In this document: piece after piece, positions 22,599 through 33,593 of the stretch | Position numbering within the stretch: position 1 is the first letter of the stretch | Layout of the letters: every line of letters begins with the position of its first letter | Assembly: GCA_021399445.1 (NCBI GenBank) | Contig: JAJTUQ010000003.1 | Location: 6,572,001 to 6,636,000, forward strand | Source of the DNA: Xylogone sp. PMI_703 | Lineage: Eukaryota; Ascomycota; Leotiomycetes | Direction: 5' to 3' | DNA length: 64,000 nucleotides | The notes under the pieces: generated by a model | What the model was told of the DNA's origin: nothing | The model's database searches: none | The model's input: only the letters and a program-made list of their open reading frames with translations | Made by a program: the position numbers and the translations under genes

Positions 22599-22713
22599 AT
22601 CAGTTTAAACTGATTTGATTTGGAATCTGAACTGACTTGAGTTGATTAGTAATGTTTAACCATCTGATTTTGATTTGAATATTGATTAGGATTCAATAAT
22701 CAAATCAAAATCA
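22599..22713. repeat. palindromic TGATTTGA-rich tract
   Basis: ATCAGTTTAAACTGAT (22599-22614) is a perfect 16 bp palindrome. Bases 22665-22686 and 22692-22713 form an inverted repeat whose outer 14 bp (TGATTTTGATTTGA) match perfectly, with a loop of only a few bases. The whole tract repeats TTGATT/TTTGAAT. It may be a fold-back remnant or a cruciform-prone promoter element. Confidence 0.5.
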
Positions 22714-22828
22714 AGCCAGTTTAGTTCCAACACTATTTAGAGCTCATTAGTTCTTCAAAAAAGCATTTCATCAATTCAGATAGGGAAAGAAATCATATCT
22801 GTTAATCCTAATACGAAGTAGAACAGCC

Positions 22829-23350
22829 ATGGATTTCAGCCGGACCAGCAAAGCAGAATGGCCCTCAGATATTCCAGCACCACAGCCAGTAGTAGAGTGG
22901 TTGAGCACTCTATTTGCTCTACTAGACTTGAAAGAACCAGATGTTCCCGAAAAAGTTGCGGCCCTGTACACAGACGATGCAGAGGTACATAGTGCTGCAG
23001 GAATAGCCATAGGGAAAGAAGGTGTGTCACGCAACGGTCTTAATAGTGCAAAATCAAATTGCGACTCGGTTCAGTAGTATTGATCTCGAATAGAAATCAT
23101 TGCGGCGCGCAAAAATAGCTGGGCTCTCATGGACACCAGAAGACACGACCTCTTGCGCGTCTACACAAAAAAGGCTGATTTCAGCGATTTAATTTTGGTC
23201 TGCAACTTTACGGCGCTGTTAAAAACCGGAAATGCCGTCTCAGAGGAGTTCATTGTGAATCTTATCTTCAGAGGAGACACATCTACGAATCCCAAAGGAT
23301 GTTTATATAAAATTTGGAGTGTAGGTCTGAAGAATGGCTATGACGAGTGA
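22829..23350 (+). CDS. NTF2/SnoaL-like small protein
   Basis: Exons 22829-23021 and 23094-23350 join in frame (72 bp intron) to 149 residues. The pattern is a SnoaL-like alpha+beta cone: PEKVAALYTDDAEVHSAAG, then RHDLLRVYTKKADFSDLILVC, SEEFIVNLIF and LYKIW. Fungal members serve as isomerases or cyclases, or have no known activity. No catalytic His/Asp pair can be assigned safely, and no signal peptide is present. It is divergent from the Zn2Cys6 gene, with a CGG-motif cluster between them, so it may be a target of that regulator. Confidence 0.65.
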
Positions 23351-23630
23351 AGATACTAACTTCTCAGGACAAAACGGGTTTTATGAAAGCACTGGGATAT
23401 AAAATTGAAAAACCCTAATAGTAAACTCAGGGGGAGTTTTCAATATCTCGAGAGTACTGGAGGCGAGTTGGACATATCGCTTATGTATGGAGTATGCGGA
23501 ATCTCTGGATATTCTACACGTGTCTGGCTGGGTTGGCTATTACTACCAGCACTTTTATTGAGCGGCAGCATTTGAGTAAAGTTCATGTCGAGACGGAGAC
23601 TGGAATCAAAGAGAAATATCAGCAAAATTT

Positions 23631-23976
23631 GGTCGAACCTAAATCCACTTGCCGATGTCACTCACACTAACAACCCCATGTTACGAACTTCAGTTGCACT
23701 TCAATTAACTTGAATTCATGGATAGAAAGATTCTGGTATCAAAAATACAAGAAAATGCATTGAATATTAACTCAAGTGGTTATATTTTTTTATTGAGAGC
23801 GAAATACTGGAGTACTTGGAGCATACAATTGTCAGAACCCAGATATATAGTAGTATAAGCAGCCAGGCAACTGGAGATTTCCTTTTGCTCTGAGAACAGC
23901 GCAGCCTGGTGATTAATTTTCTTGCCTGAGGTGTTCTAAAATCTACTAGTGAAAACAAGTGGATTTAGGTGAGACC
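23631..23976. mobile_element. 346 bp element with 21 bp terminal inverted repeats
   Basis: Bases 23631-23651 and 23956-23976 are inverted copies (19 of 21 match; core CCTAAATCCACTTG is perfect). The flanks CAAAATTT (left) and CAAAATAT (right) agree at 7 of 8 bases, as expected for an aged 8 bp target duplication. No coding capacity for a transposase. One copy of the 62 bp dispersed repeat is nested inside it. Confidence 0.5.
23834..23895. repeat. dispersed 62 bp repeat, copy A
   Basis: 61 of 62 bases match the copy at 30344-30405. The core reads AACCCAGATATATAG, then GCAGCCAGGCAACTGGAG. It contains a TATA-like stretch, as retrotransposon LTRs often do, but no retrotransposon genes are seen. 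Confidence 0.7.
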
Positions 23977-24645
23977 CAAAATATACAGCAGGCTAGCGAA
24001 GGCTCAGTTTAATATTTTACGATATGACGAAGTATGAGTAGGATTCAGTCGAACCATTAAAGTTAATTATAATGCAGCATTCCTGTTGGGAATATACCAC
24101 ATGCGGTTTTCACGTTGTAAAATATCGGCGACAGGATGAGAGTGTGGTCATATGACTCTCACGTGACACACACACCCCAGCGACAAGATGGGATATAAAT
24201 CTTCCAAGCTAAAGTTCATAACTATCTTGACATTGTATAGTCTGTATCTATTCATTGGAGATTGGGATTGGGTTTGTTTTCTTCCCTTTTTGGGGAGGGT
24301 AATAGTGGCGCGGTCAGGTGATGCCTTAAAATTGCAAACCTCATCGATTGATCAATCCTCATGTACAGCCGCGCATAAGATCCTCAGGCAACAATTCGCT
24401 CGCCTATTGCTATAAGCTCTGTGATTGGTGGCTGATGAGCGTGCATCCCAGCGCCAAATCATGGTGATGATTGCTCAAAGAGAGTTTGCCTTGTAGATTG
24501 GACCAATCTGTAACACGATATTCCGTTTGCTATTTTCGCGCAGCGTTTAACTTCAATAACATCCCTCTTGAATGCCGACTAAATTCCTTCAAGTTATTAC
24601 TGAGAAATACCAGATACACTCTTGCTATCTGCCGAGTATTTCAAC
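23977..24645. other. intergenic, no gene seen
   Basis: Upstream of the DUF6604 gene. A 75-codon open frame at 24188-24415 has no recognisable domain and is not supported. Confidence 0.5.
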
Positions 24646-27482
24646 ATGGCTGACCAGAACTCTTATGTGAGGTACAAACGAGAGACGCGACACCTACTTT
24701 ACTGGATGATCCACGCCTCAAATACAATTCTCAAATCGTCTCGTTCACTACCAGTTGCAGATGGTATAGCTATTTCTGTCAACACAACGGGTGAAATTCC
24801 CGTATCTGCTGTCGTACCAATCGCAAACCTTATTGCCAACTATATCAAGCCAATCCCGCCTACCATATATCGCATCTTCCAATGTGTGATTGCCGCGAGA
24901 ACAGCCGCACACAAAGTCTTCAAGCAGATCTCTGCTTCAAATCCCAACCCCGAGATTGAGCGGAGCAATGTCTCTCACAAACAGTTTATTGATACTTTGA
25001 GGGAGGCCTTTGAGGTTTTGGGAGGTAAATCATGGGAACAAGAGCAGAAAGCGGAGGCAAAAAAAGCTTATGAGAGCGATGATGACGTTATCTTTGCGAA
25101 TAGATTTTCTCTTCTGAGACTTGATAAAAAGGGTGGTGAAAGTGAGCAAGAAGATGATGAAGAGACTGTAGAAGATGCCGCTGGGAAGGCATCTTCATCA
25201 CGACGGAAGGAAACTACTCGCACTGGGAAGAAATACAAGGGAGCAAAGAAAGGTCGGAAAAGAAAGTTACAAGTACCAGTTCGGGAGGAAAATCTTGAAG
25301 ATGTGCCACTGGAAAGTTATCGAATACTCGAAGATAAAACCGAAACCAATATCGAGTACCTCATGGCTATCAGCTCTCTCATAGAGCAATGGATAGAGCT
25401 CAGGGACTATACGCAAATTATATGGCGTCATGTAGCATATGATGGTTTGAATAGCGCTGTTGCCGGATGTATGAGCAACGTTTCTATTGCCATGGTCAAA
25501 CAAGTGGAACTGGCCATATTCGCGGAGTTTCCTGGATACGATTCATATGGCACACTCATAGACACCATCACCGGTGGGGATATAGATAAAGCACAAGGGA
25601 TGTCTGACATGCTTGCATATCAGATGGACCAACGCTCTCAAGACCTGGAAGCTATTAAAGCGCCTGAGGTGGATGTTAGAGAACAGCTTATGGTACACAC
25701 TTACGAGAATCTCTTAGATTTCGTCACGGATTTTCAAAAGACTCGCAGTGGTAAACCGACCAAATCCATGCTGTCTGGAATTCGAAACTGGGACCCGTAT
25801 TTTGATCTTGAGAAAGCTACCAAGGAAGAACGTCTCAAATGGCGCCGCTCATACACGATTAATTGGCTCTTTGATCTCATCAATCTCTATTCGTCAGTCG
25901 CAATTCAATGTAGTGCAGTGAGAAGAGAGACGTTGATTTTGGAGGATGTGGATTGGTCTATTAACGGACCATGGAGCGAACACCGGAGATTGTTTGGACT
26001 GACCGAGTTCGCCGGAGTGATTACAACTCTAGCCATGCAAAAACCGGGTACGGATATTCGAAAACGCATTCTTCCCCATCATGTTTTCCAACTCCAGTAT
26101 ATCGTGGATTCCTTTGCTATATCTCGGGGCTGGGCTGTCACGAGCTACAACAATCATCTCGTCTTTGCCCCTGCCTCGGAATTCCATCCAACGAGAGACA
26201 TAGATCTTTTCGTAGATCGGAAAAGTAAGAGAACTGGTAGTGGATACACTGAGGGTATAAGCGCATTCCACGCTCTGCTAATGAAAGACGCTACCACATA
26301 CAATGATCCTCGCGGTAAACGAGATGCAGAGTTAGTGAAGAGCGTTCTGGAGGACTTCGTAGACTGGCTTGGAGAGTCCTGGTATATGCATGATGTAGCA
26401 GGTTTCCCAGTATCTCGATTCTCTGCTACCAATGTAAATGGGCTGTGGGAATATTCTCCATTTCTTTGTGGCGTCGGTCTAACGGAAGCACTGGAAATTT
26501 CTCACGACTTGAACTTCTACATGTGGGGGATAGGTTTCCGGAACCCGTATGCCTGATACATTTGAGCGAAGGAGGACTTTATTCGACCCTTGCGTTAGTC
26601 TTCAAAACGTCCTTCTTTGCCGATGGAAAAGTCCCTAGATCCAATTTTTCGTCAGCCTTCCTTGCAATAAATCTTAACGCTTGCTCTGTTAATGCACTTC
26701 ACGCAACACGAATTATCAGACGATCCACGGTGTCGCCAAAAGGAGAATGGCGTACGTGTCTAAATCCCAAAACGAATCAATTCTTCAAGCAAAAATCATT
26801 GCTCAGAGTTTACAGTGAGGCAGGGTGGATGCTTGACCGTATTCCCGATGAAGATATTTTTGAAATGTCATTACTATGCCTGGTACGCTTATCTCAAACT
26901 AAAGTTATCACAGATCCTGAAACGGGAAAGCGGGTACTAGAGAATACAAAGCTCATCAGCCGTTCCAAAGCGGCGGGGATGTGGAAGGATCAGATAGATG
27001 GGATGTCATCCGAACTGGACGCGTTGGTGGAACGTCGATATGTTTTCGAACCAAAAGCTATTGATGAGATACTGGGTCCAGTTCCGGAAGGCTTGGAAAA
27101 TATGATTCCCAAGTTCATGTCCGACAGGAAGAAACAGATGTACACCGGTATGGAATTGCTGGCTATGATCCAAGTCGACTTCTACAACAATATCTGTGGC
27201 GAGACGCAGTTATTAGCTCTGAACTCTGCCTGGGTGACTTCACGGTTCCTAATGCTCTTCCAAGAAATCGAGCAGGAGTTATGTCGTTTGCGTAATCCTC
27301 TCTGGGTCCGTGCCTATGAGAAGGGTCCGCGAGAGATACGGCTCAAGAGGGGGCTGTTAACAGTGATGATGTTGAACGAGCAGGAACCAGAATGCATGGA
27401 AGTGCTTGCGAGGTTGTTTATAAAACATGCAGCAGAATTCTCACTTGTATTGGGAGACGGATATAGGCAAAAGTCGAGGTGA
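24646..27482 (+). CDS. DUF6604 protein, split by a frameshift
   Basis: The ATG at 24646 begins MADQNSYVRYKRETRHLLYWMIH, the N-terminal signature of fungal DUF6604 proteins. The first frame runs to 26556. A basic Lys/Arg-rich stretch (GKKYKGAKKGRKRK, near 25230-25270) may be a nuclear localisation signal. The second frame carries DRFPEPVCLIHL and continues to 27482 (SFFADGKVPRSNF, AGWMLDRIPDEDIFEM), which matches the rest of the family. The switch lies at the five-G run at 26525-26529: YMWG in frame one passes to DRFPEPV in the next frame. The gene is either a one- or two-base homopolymer mutation or an assembly error. The biochemical function of DUF6604 is unknown. Confidence 0.7.
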
Positions 27483-28053
27483 AGAAACCGACTAGTGTAA
27501 TCTCACCGGTGATTTATCATGCAAAACAGATGTCAGAGTGTCTTATTTGTTGGATTAGAAGATTCATTATTTCATTAATGTCAGATAAAGGACAGGATGT
27601 TTCCTTATTTTTATAGTGTCGTCTATCGCCGATCTTAATGTGACTGAAGCAAATGGACTTATCCTGAAAGGAAATCTCGTAGACTTCCGTACGCATTTCT
27701 TTATGATTAATCCACGAAGGTAGGAAGTAATCCGCCAATTCTTCTTTTGCTTCATCTTCATGACAGAATATGCTTATGCTAATAGCTAAGATAATCCGTG
27801 GAACATCTGATTAGTCTGCCAAGGCGCATAAACGCGTACATTTTGCATTTATTGCATTCGCTTGGCGTTTGCTGCCTAGTAACCAGATAACCAAATATAT
27901 TGTCGCGACTTTCAACCCTTCCTGGCGAGATTGAAAAGTAAATTATAATAATCATGCAGTGAGGTGTATCTGTAGGCTTACTGTGCTCTCCGAAATACAC
28001 GCCAGCATCCTATCCATTAAGAATCCATTCTTCGCTCCGGGGTCTCTTTCGAT
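27483..28053. other. intergenic, no gene seen
   Basis: Short frames only on either strand. It serves as the 3' flank of the DUF6604 gene and the promoter region of the F-box/ankyrin gene. Confidence 0.5.
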
Positions 28054-30182
28054 ATGGATAAACTACCGCTTGAGAGCTTGGTCGAAATTGCGCAACATAT
28101 CGACCACTTGAGTTTGTACCACTGGTTGTTAACATCCAAGCACTACCATTCTGCGCTGATAAAAACGTTGTATGATAAGACTGTTGCCTCGGACAAGGAG
28201 ACAGGTTGGCCACGATATCTCGCGCGTGCGACTCTACTAAACCGAGTCACAATCTCATTTAAAACCTTGCTCGACAAAACGAGCCTGGAAGATATCAACA
28301 AGTCTAATATTATCATAGAAGATTCTATTCCAGAGAAAACTAGGGAGCTCCTCGAACCAGCACGGCCAACTGTGAGGCCTGATCCAACATCTCCCCGCCC
28401 AACCACTTCCATCTTGCATATTGCCTGCCAGCTGTGCAGTGAAAACATTGTGAAGCTTGTGCTTTTGAAGGGAGTAAACCCGTCTCTAATAGATGGGTTC
28501 AAATGGACACCACTGCATCTAGTGGCGTGGAGTGGCCGAATTGCAATCATACGTTTACTTGTTGATGCAGGCGCCAGTATCGACGCCATGATAGGATGGG
28601 GCGAGGCAATGCGTATAGCCATGACGCACTCTAATACAACACCTTTTCATCAGGCAGTCAGCCAGGGGCATATACCGGCGATAGAAGTACTCCTACAGGC
28701 CGGTGCGGACCCAAAGGCAAAGTATCGTTTCAGACGGGATGCTCTGGGCCTTGCCTCCTCTATTGGGAGAGTGAACGTGATGTGGCGTCTTCTCAACATT
28801 GGCTGCTATAATAAAGACTCCATCGATACTGCGTTAACGTTTGCCACTGGGCTTAAAGACATATTGCCTACTAAGTTATTGCTCGACGCCGGAGCTGATC
28901 CACAAAGAGGCATAGTAGATGCCGTCTGGAAGAATCGACCCGAGAACCTGAAGATTCTCCTCGATGCTGGCGCCGATCCACGAGGCAACCTACACATGAT
29001 TTCTGGTATTCGGAGTCTGCAGATAGCGAAACTGTTGTCAAGTTCCGTCCCTGGCTTTTCCATTATTCGCAGGCATCCTCAAAAATTTCGTATGACCCCA
29101 CTATCGACGCTCTATATGAAGTATCACGATATGGATAATTTAGAAGAGCTTGAAGAGATAATCCTGTTGTTAATTGAAGATGGTTGTCCAATCCGAGGAG
29201 TCGAACCAGAAAGTGATGAATCGGCCGGCGATGACAGGCAAGATTGGAATATCTTGAATGGTGCCGCCACGTGCGGCCATCTTCGTGTTATTAAAACAGT
29301 TATAGCCAAGGAAAAGTCACTAGTGAATTGGATGGACGGCAGCGGGTATACACCACTACACTGTGCAGCTCGTTCTATATCTAAGAATAGGTGTCCTGTT
29401 TCAGTCTCCTAATTGAGAATGGAGCTAATATCTACGCTATATGTATCGAGACTACTATCCTTGGATCCCTCTACCAATCGAGTTTGCATGCTGCTCTAAA
29501 TCTACACGCTGTTGAAGCACCTTACTTCACTTTGCAGAATGCCGAAATGACACGATATCTAATAAATGAGGGAATCGACATAAATGAATATTCAAATAGG
29601 CAACCCTCTCTCATAAGTGCTCTGGAAACGGGAAATGATCCATCCGCAGTCATTCTCATTAATGCCGGAGCCGATATATATTTCAAATCAATATATAAGC
29701 CTTCAACGTTACACACAGCCGCACAACACGGATGTGCTGAGTCAATGGAACGACTTCTTCAAGTAGAAAATGTCGAAAGCCTTCTTGAACACAAAGATGG
29801 ATACACTTTGCTACATTCAGCTGTCCATGGAGGCCTTACTTATTACAGGGATGTGAAAGGGTATGCTAGAGTGATGGGGCTTATATTACTTGGCCATACT
29901 GATATCTCCGTTGAAGGAATAACAGATGAGGAGAGCGCGACGCTAGAAGCGCTGTCTCACACAGGTGGGCTGGAAGTCATACGACGACTTTGTGATAAAG
30001 GCATAGTGGATCCCGGTGCCAGAATATACGGCGAAGGAATGACTCCCTTTGATCTAATCAGAACCAAAGAAAATGAACATGTTCTTAATGATGGCCGAAG
30101 AGCCAGACAGATCGCTGAGGTTGCAGATTTGGAGGAAGAAGCTGACCGAAAATGGCCCAAATCGCTCTCACCTCGATCCTAA
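28054..30182 (+). CDS. F-box / ankyrin-repeat protein, split by a frameshift
   Basis: Residues 1-45 (MDKLPLESLVEIAQHIDHL) form an F-box, which binds Skp1 in SCF ubiquitin ligases. Ankyrin repeats follow: TSILHIACQLCSENIVKLVLL, WTPLHLVAWSGRIAIIRLLVD, TPFHQAVSQGHIPAIEVLLQ, and further DAGADP units to 29380. The first frame stops at 29412. A second frame from 29391 continues ankyrin-type sequence (FSLLIENGANIY, LINAGADIYFKS, STLHTAAQHGCAESMERLL, YTLLHSAVHGG) to 30182. The two pieces need a one-base change near 29380-29391 to join; no splice signals explain the shift. If joined, the product is about 700 residues. F-box plus ankyrin suggests a substrate adaptor, but no substrate can be named. Confidence 0.75.
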
Positions 30183-30343
30183 TTATTTGTGTTAAGATGA
30201 TAGCAGTTAGGCGGATTGGTGTGAAAGTTTTCCTTTATAGTTATTGGTATATTCTACCCTGAGAATCGATTTTAGCTGCGTGCCGATAAGTGAGCTAAAG
30301 TAGGTATGGATATAAAGCATAAGTGGTAACTATCCCTATATCA

Positions 30344-30405
30344 AGAACCCAGATATATAGCAGTATAAGCAGCCAGGCAACTGGAGATTTCCTTTTGCTC
30401 TGAGA
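30344..30405. repeat. dispersed 62 bp repeat, copy B
   Basis: Differs from the copy at 23834-23895 at a single base. The flanks of the two copies are unrelated. It lies 33 bp upstream of a degraded reading frame (30439-30759). Confidence 0.7.
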
Positions 30406-30438
30406 CGAGAATTCCTTGAACAAATCAAAATCTAGATT

Positions 30439-30759
30439 ATGGCAGTGTTGCAAGAAACCTACATGTCGGCTTCTATTTTTAGAGGAGTGTTCTTAGAAGC
30501 CTTGCAGCAGCTAGATCGAAATAATTCAGGCCACGAGACAACCCTCCAGAATAGTGAACCTGAGTTACATTACTCATAGCCTGTTCAAGCAGAGGCTTCA
30601 AGCATAGATAATGAGGGGTTGTTCGACGCTTTAATGGATGAAGGTCAGGGAAAGTTTTTAACGTTTCATTTATGTCTTAGAAGGACTAAAGAGGAGCCGG
30701 ACATATCGACGAGGGCTAATATTTGGCGGTTATTGACTTTATTAAAACGGACGAGATAA
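30439..30759 (+). pseudogene. degraded reading frame of unknown origin
   Basis: From the ATG at 30439 one frame stays open for 106 codons except for a single TAG at 30577-30579, then stops at 30757. The composition is protein-like (FRGVFLEALQQLDRNN, GLFDALMDEGQGKF). No domain is recognised. The TAG could derive from CAG by one C-to-T change. It may be an N-terminal remnant of a gene, or belong to whatever element carried the adjacent 62 bp repeat. Confidence 0.25.
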
Positions 30760-30889
30760 AATCTATTAAGATCTAAATACCTGGTAACAAGCAAAAAATA
30801 GTTCTAAGACCATGAGCCTAAATACCTGCTCCTTATTATAATGAATACCGTATCTGCATCTCAAGCTCCGACAAGGAAAGAACGAAACT

Positions 30890-31879
30890 CTAGACATCTC
30901 TTAGGACATTCGCCCATATCTCGTCCATCCTCGTCAGCCCAGAGATATGTCCACCATCCATTAAAGTTAATTCTGCATTCTGGTAGTTCTCGCTTATCCA
31001 GTGAGCGTGTTCGTTCGGCGCGAGGTGATCTCCTTTTGAGGCATATACTAACACCCTTCTCCCTAACTTAACTGCATCGATATCTTTTTTTGGATGGAAC
31101 CCCCAATCCTCATACATGATACTATTACTACTAAGGAACCCTTCTCCAGTATAGCGAACACTTCTCCAGGAGTTCACTGCAAATATCCTCTCTAGTTCCC
31201 CTTCTTTTAATCCCTGCTGCTTCTTGTATTCTTCGAAGGCAGACCGTTCCTCTTCTCCCATACGGTCAAACAACGTCTGCCGAATCATCTGCTCGGCGCT
31301 CTCCGGCGTAGCAAATTTAGGCTTGAATGCTAACCAGATAAGGCGTGGAAGAAGCCGCTGTGGAATGTAGTGTGATGGTGCTCCAATGGAAAGCCAGTTT
31401 CCAAAACCTGGACTGCTATTGTATTTAGGGTCGAACGACGGCTTGGAGAATGGCGACATCAACATCATTCCTTTGATATTGCGACCAAAAGGAAATTTAT
31501 GGAACGGTTGTCCATACAGTATTTGCGCCGGGACAGTGCCCAGAGATCCTCCCGTGACGAAGATTTTCAGCTGAGGATGGACAGAAGCATCTGGATAGAG
31601 GTGATTGATGAGAGCAATGGTATCAGTAGTCAGGGTCTGAGTGAACGTCGAACCTGCTGGTACAGGTGATGTGCGACCCCATCCAGGAAGAGTAGGGGTG
31701 ACAAAGTTGACGCCCTTTTCCTTCAAAATCCCTCTTACGTCAAATGCATGTCCTACTCCAAAAACGCCATGGAAAAAGATGATGAGTATTAGAGATTTGC
31801 TATCTCCAACACTATCATAGGCAAGTTCACAGCCATCTGACACGGGAATGAGGGTTTCACGGTATTAGCTTTCGGCCAT
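30890..31879 (-). CDS. alpha/beta hydrolase, likely with an early stop codon
   Basis: The long frame (30890-31843) shows an alpha/beta-hydrolase fold: LIIFFHGVFGVG at the oxyanion strand, nucleophile elbow VTGGSLGT, acid region VYASKGDHLAP and histidine DGGHISGL. The frame lacks an ATG where the fold begins. The in-frame ATG at 31879 opens MAES and is followed at once by TAA (31867-31865), then YRETLIPVSDGCELAYD continues the homologous N-terminus in the same frame. One C-to-T change (CAA to TAA) would explain it. An upstream exon with different splicing cannot be excluded. The substrate is unknown; the closest type is a small-molecule or epoxide-hydrolase-like enzyme. Confidence 0.65.
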
Positions 31880-32294
31880 TTTGAGTGTATTGATAAATGC
31901 AGCACTAAGTAAATAATGGGCAGGTCTAGACAAACCTTATACTTTGCGGCTGCCTAAACCATCTGATGTTGCTCTCTTATGTAATCACACCGTCCTCCTG
32001 AAACCACTACTACGGAGGCGGCCGAAGCTGAATCACTGTCTCGCAGTCAACTATGTTTCTGCTCTAGGCTGAACTTATTTAAAATATATTTTCTTGTTTG
32101 TAAATTTATTCTACATTGAATCCAGGACATCTCTTCACACATTCGACTATTAGCTCCGTCAGCTGTGATTGGCGGACATCAGTTACATATGGCGCAGCAA
32201 TATCTCTGATGCCTAACCTCATTTCTTTCATCTCAAGAATCAAGACACATTTTAACTTATTCCAAATCGATATTATATTTCATTCTTTGACATT
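31880..32294. other. divergent intergenic, no gene seen
   Basis: Between the minus-strand hydrolase and the next plus-strand frame. No domain or RNA gene recognised. Confidence 0.5.
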
Positions 32295-33593
32295 ATGAAC
32301 ATCGCAATCCGACTATGCATGATATGTAGGTTTACCTTTCTAGCCTACTTCCAATTGCTTGTGCTAAATTTACAACCAGACTTGTCTTTTACTGCGATAT
32401 ACCCATGCATTAGTCTAGCCGTTGCTTCACAGGTTCCACGTGAGCCAATTTATGTAGCATTTTATCTCGGCCCATCTCAATTGTCCGTATTAGCAAAGTA
32501 GACAAATAATGATAAGTCTTAATAAGCACATAGGACTTCCGCCCATTGCCCGCGAGGAGGGAAACCAATCCAAATAGCTCAAGTTGAAGCAAATCAAGGA
32601 TGGAAAGACTGGGCGTTTAAAAGAGCCACTGACGGACCGTTGCAAAAACGAGATCCATGGGATCCGTGGGAATATGATCAAGATCTTTTAACGATGTTCA
32701 TACCTACTCTTCAACAGATTGCAGAGGCTACAACTCTTAAACTCCGGCAACCGTATGAAATATATTACATTGTTCTCTCATCCGAGTTAGGACAACTCGG
32801 AAAAGCTACAATGTACGCGTTGATTCGGAATAGTACGGACCCAGATTCTGAGCATTTTGCTGATCCACCTCTGCCTTCGATCGACCTTGATGGCCATGTT
32901 CCCTTTATCAGAGTTGGTCCCGCAGCCTTGATGGCATACAATCTTACGACTCCTGAGGCTTGGGGTGCCCGGCGGCGAACTCTGACACATAATACTCTAC
33001 GACCTAGTGACAATTTCCAATACGATAATGACTTCGCACTTATCGTTAATTTCGAGCCAAAATATCTGGAGTTAGCTTTTGAGTGTCCTAAATGGGACTG
33101 TGAACGTCGGATACGGGCTTTATTCCCAGACCTCGGAGAAGAGAACCTCTTCCATGGTGCTACACTCTTCAGCGTTACCCCAGAAGAGTGGCAGCCCATA
33201 TATAAGAGGCTGTTTGGCACTATACTTGCATTCATGAAATCAAATAGTCCTAGTCCAGAATATGGGACGCTTCGAATAGTTACTCTATTTGGCGGAGTCT
33301 CCCCAAAATTTTATGGTGCCATACAACTAGTTCTTGAAAATGTATTTCGCGAACTAGAAAAATGGCGGTTGAAAATACTTATTGATCCAGCATTTGTTCC
33401 TAGCTTAGGAGCTGCGCTTCTTGCTAGAAATGAAGTCGAATCACACCGTCCTGCTGTAGACCTATATGGCACTGCGCACTTGGCAGAACAGGCACTGCTA
33501 GGATCGTGGCCTGTTTGTGCTCCTAAAGGGTTCTGTAACATTTTTCATTATTACCGACTGAAAGAGCACCAGATACATAAACTATGGCATTAA
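32295..33593 (+). CDS. unrecognised protein; weak actin-like/Hsp70-type resemblance
   Basis: The main exon runs to 33593. A first exon from the ATG at 32295 can be joined by removing 32498-32533 (GT...AG, only 36 bp, unusually short), which passes three in-frame stops. The joined protein (~420 residues) begins with a hydrophobic stretch and PIYVAFYLGPSQLSVLA, then GGKPIQIAQVEANQGWKDWA. It ends LIDPAFVPSLGAALLAR. The 'GxxxSxLA ... GKP..IAQVE ... DP..V.SLGAALLA' order resembles divergent actin/Hsp70-like nucleotide-binding proteins of fungi, but the phosphate loops are not convincing. I do not assign a function, and the start is uncertain. Confidence 0.4.

Noticed and set aside
18207..23976. 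The two inverted-repeat elements as one composite transposon
   Set aside because: Their terminal repeats are unrelated in sequence, and an intact regulator and NTF2-like gene lie between them.
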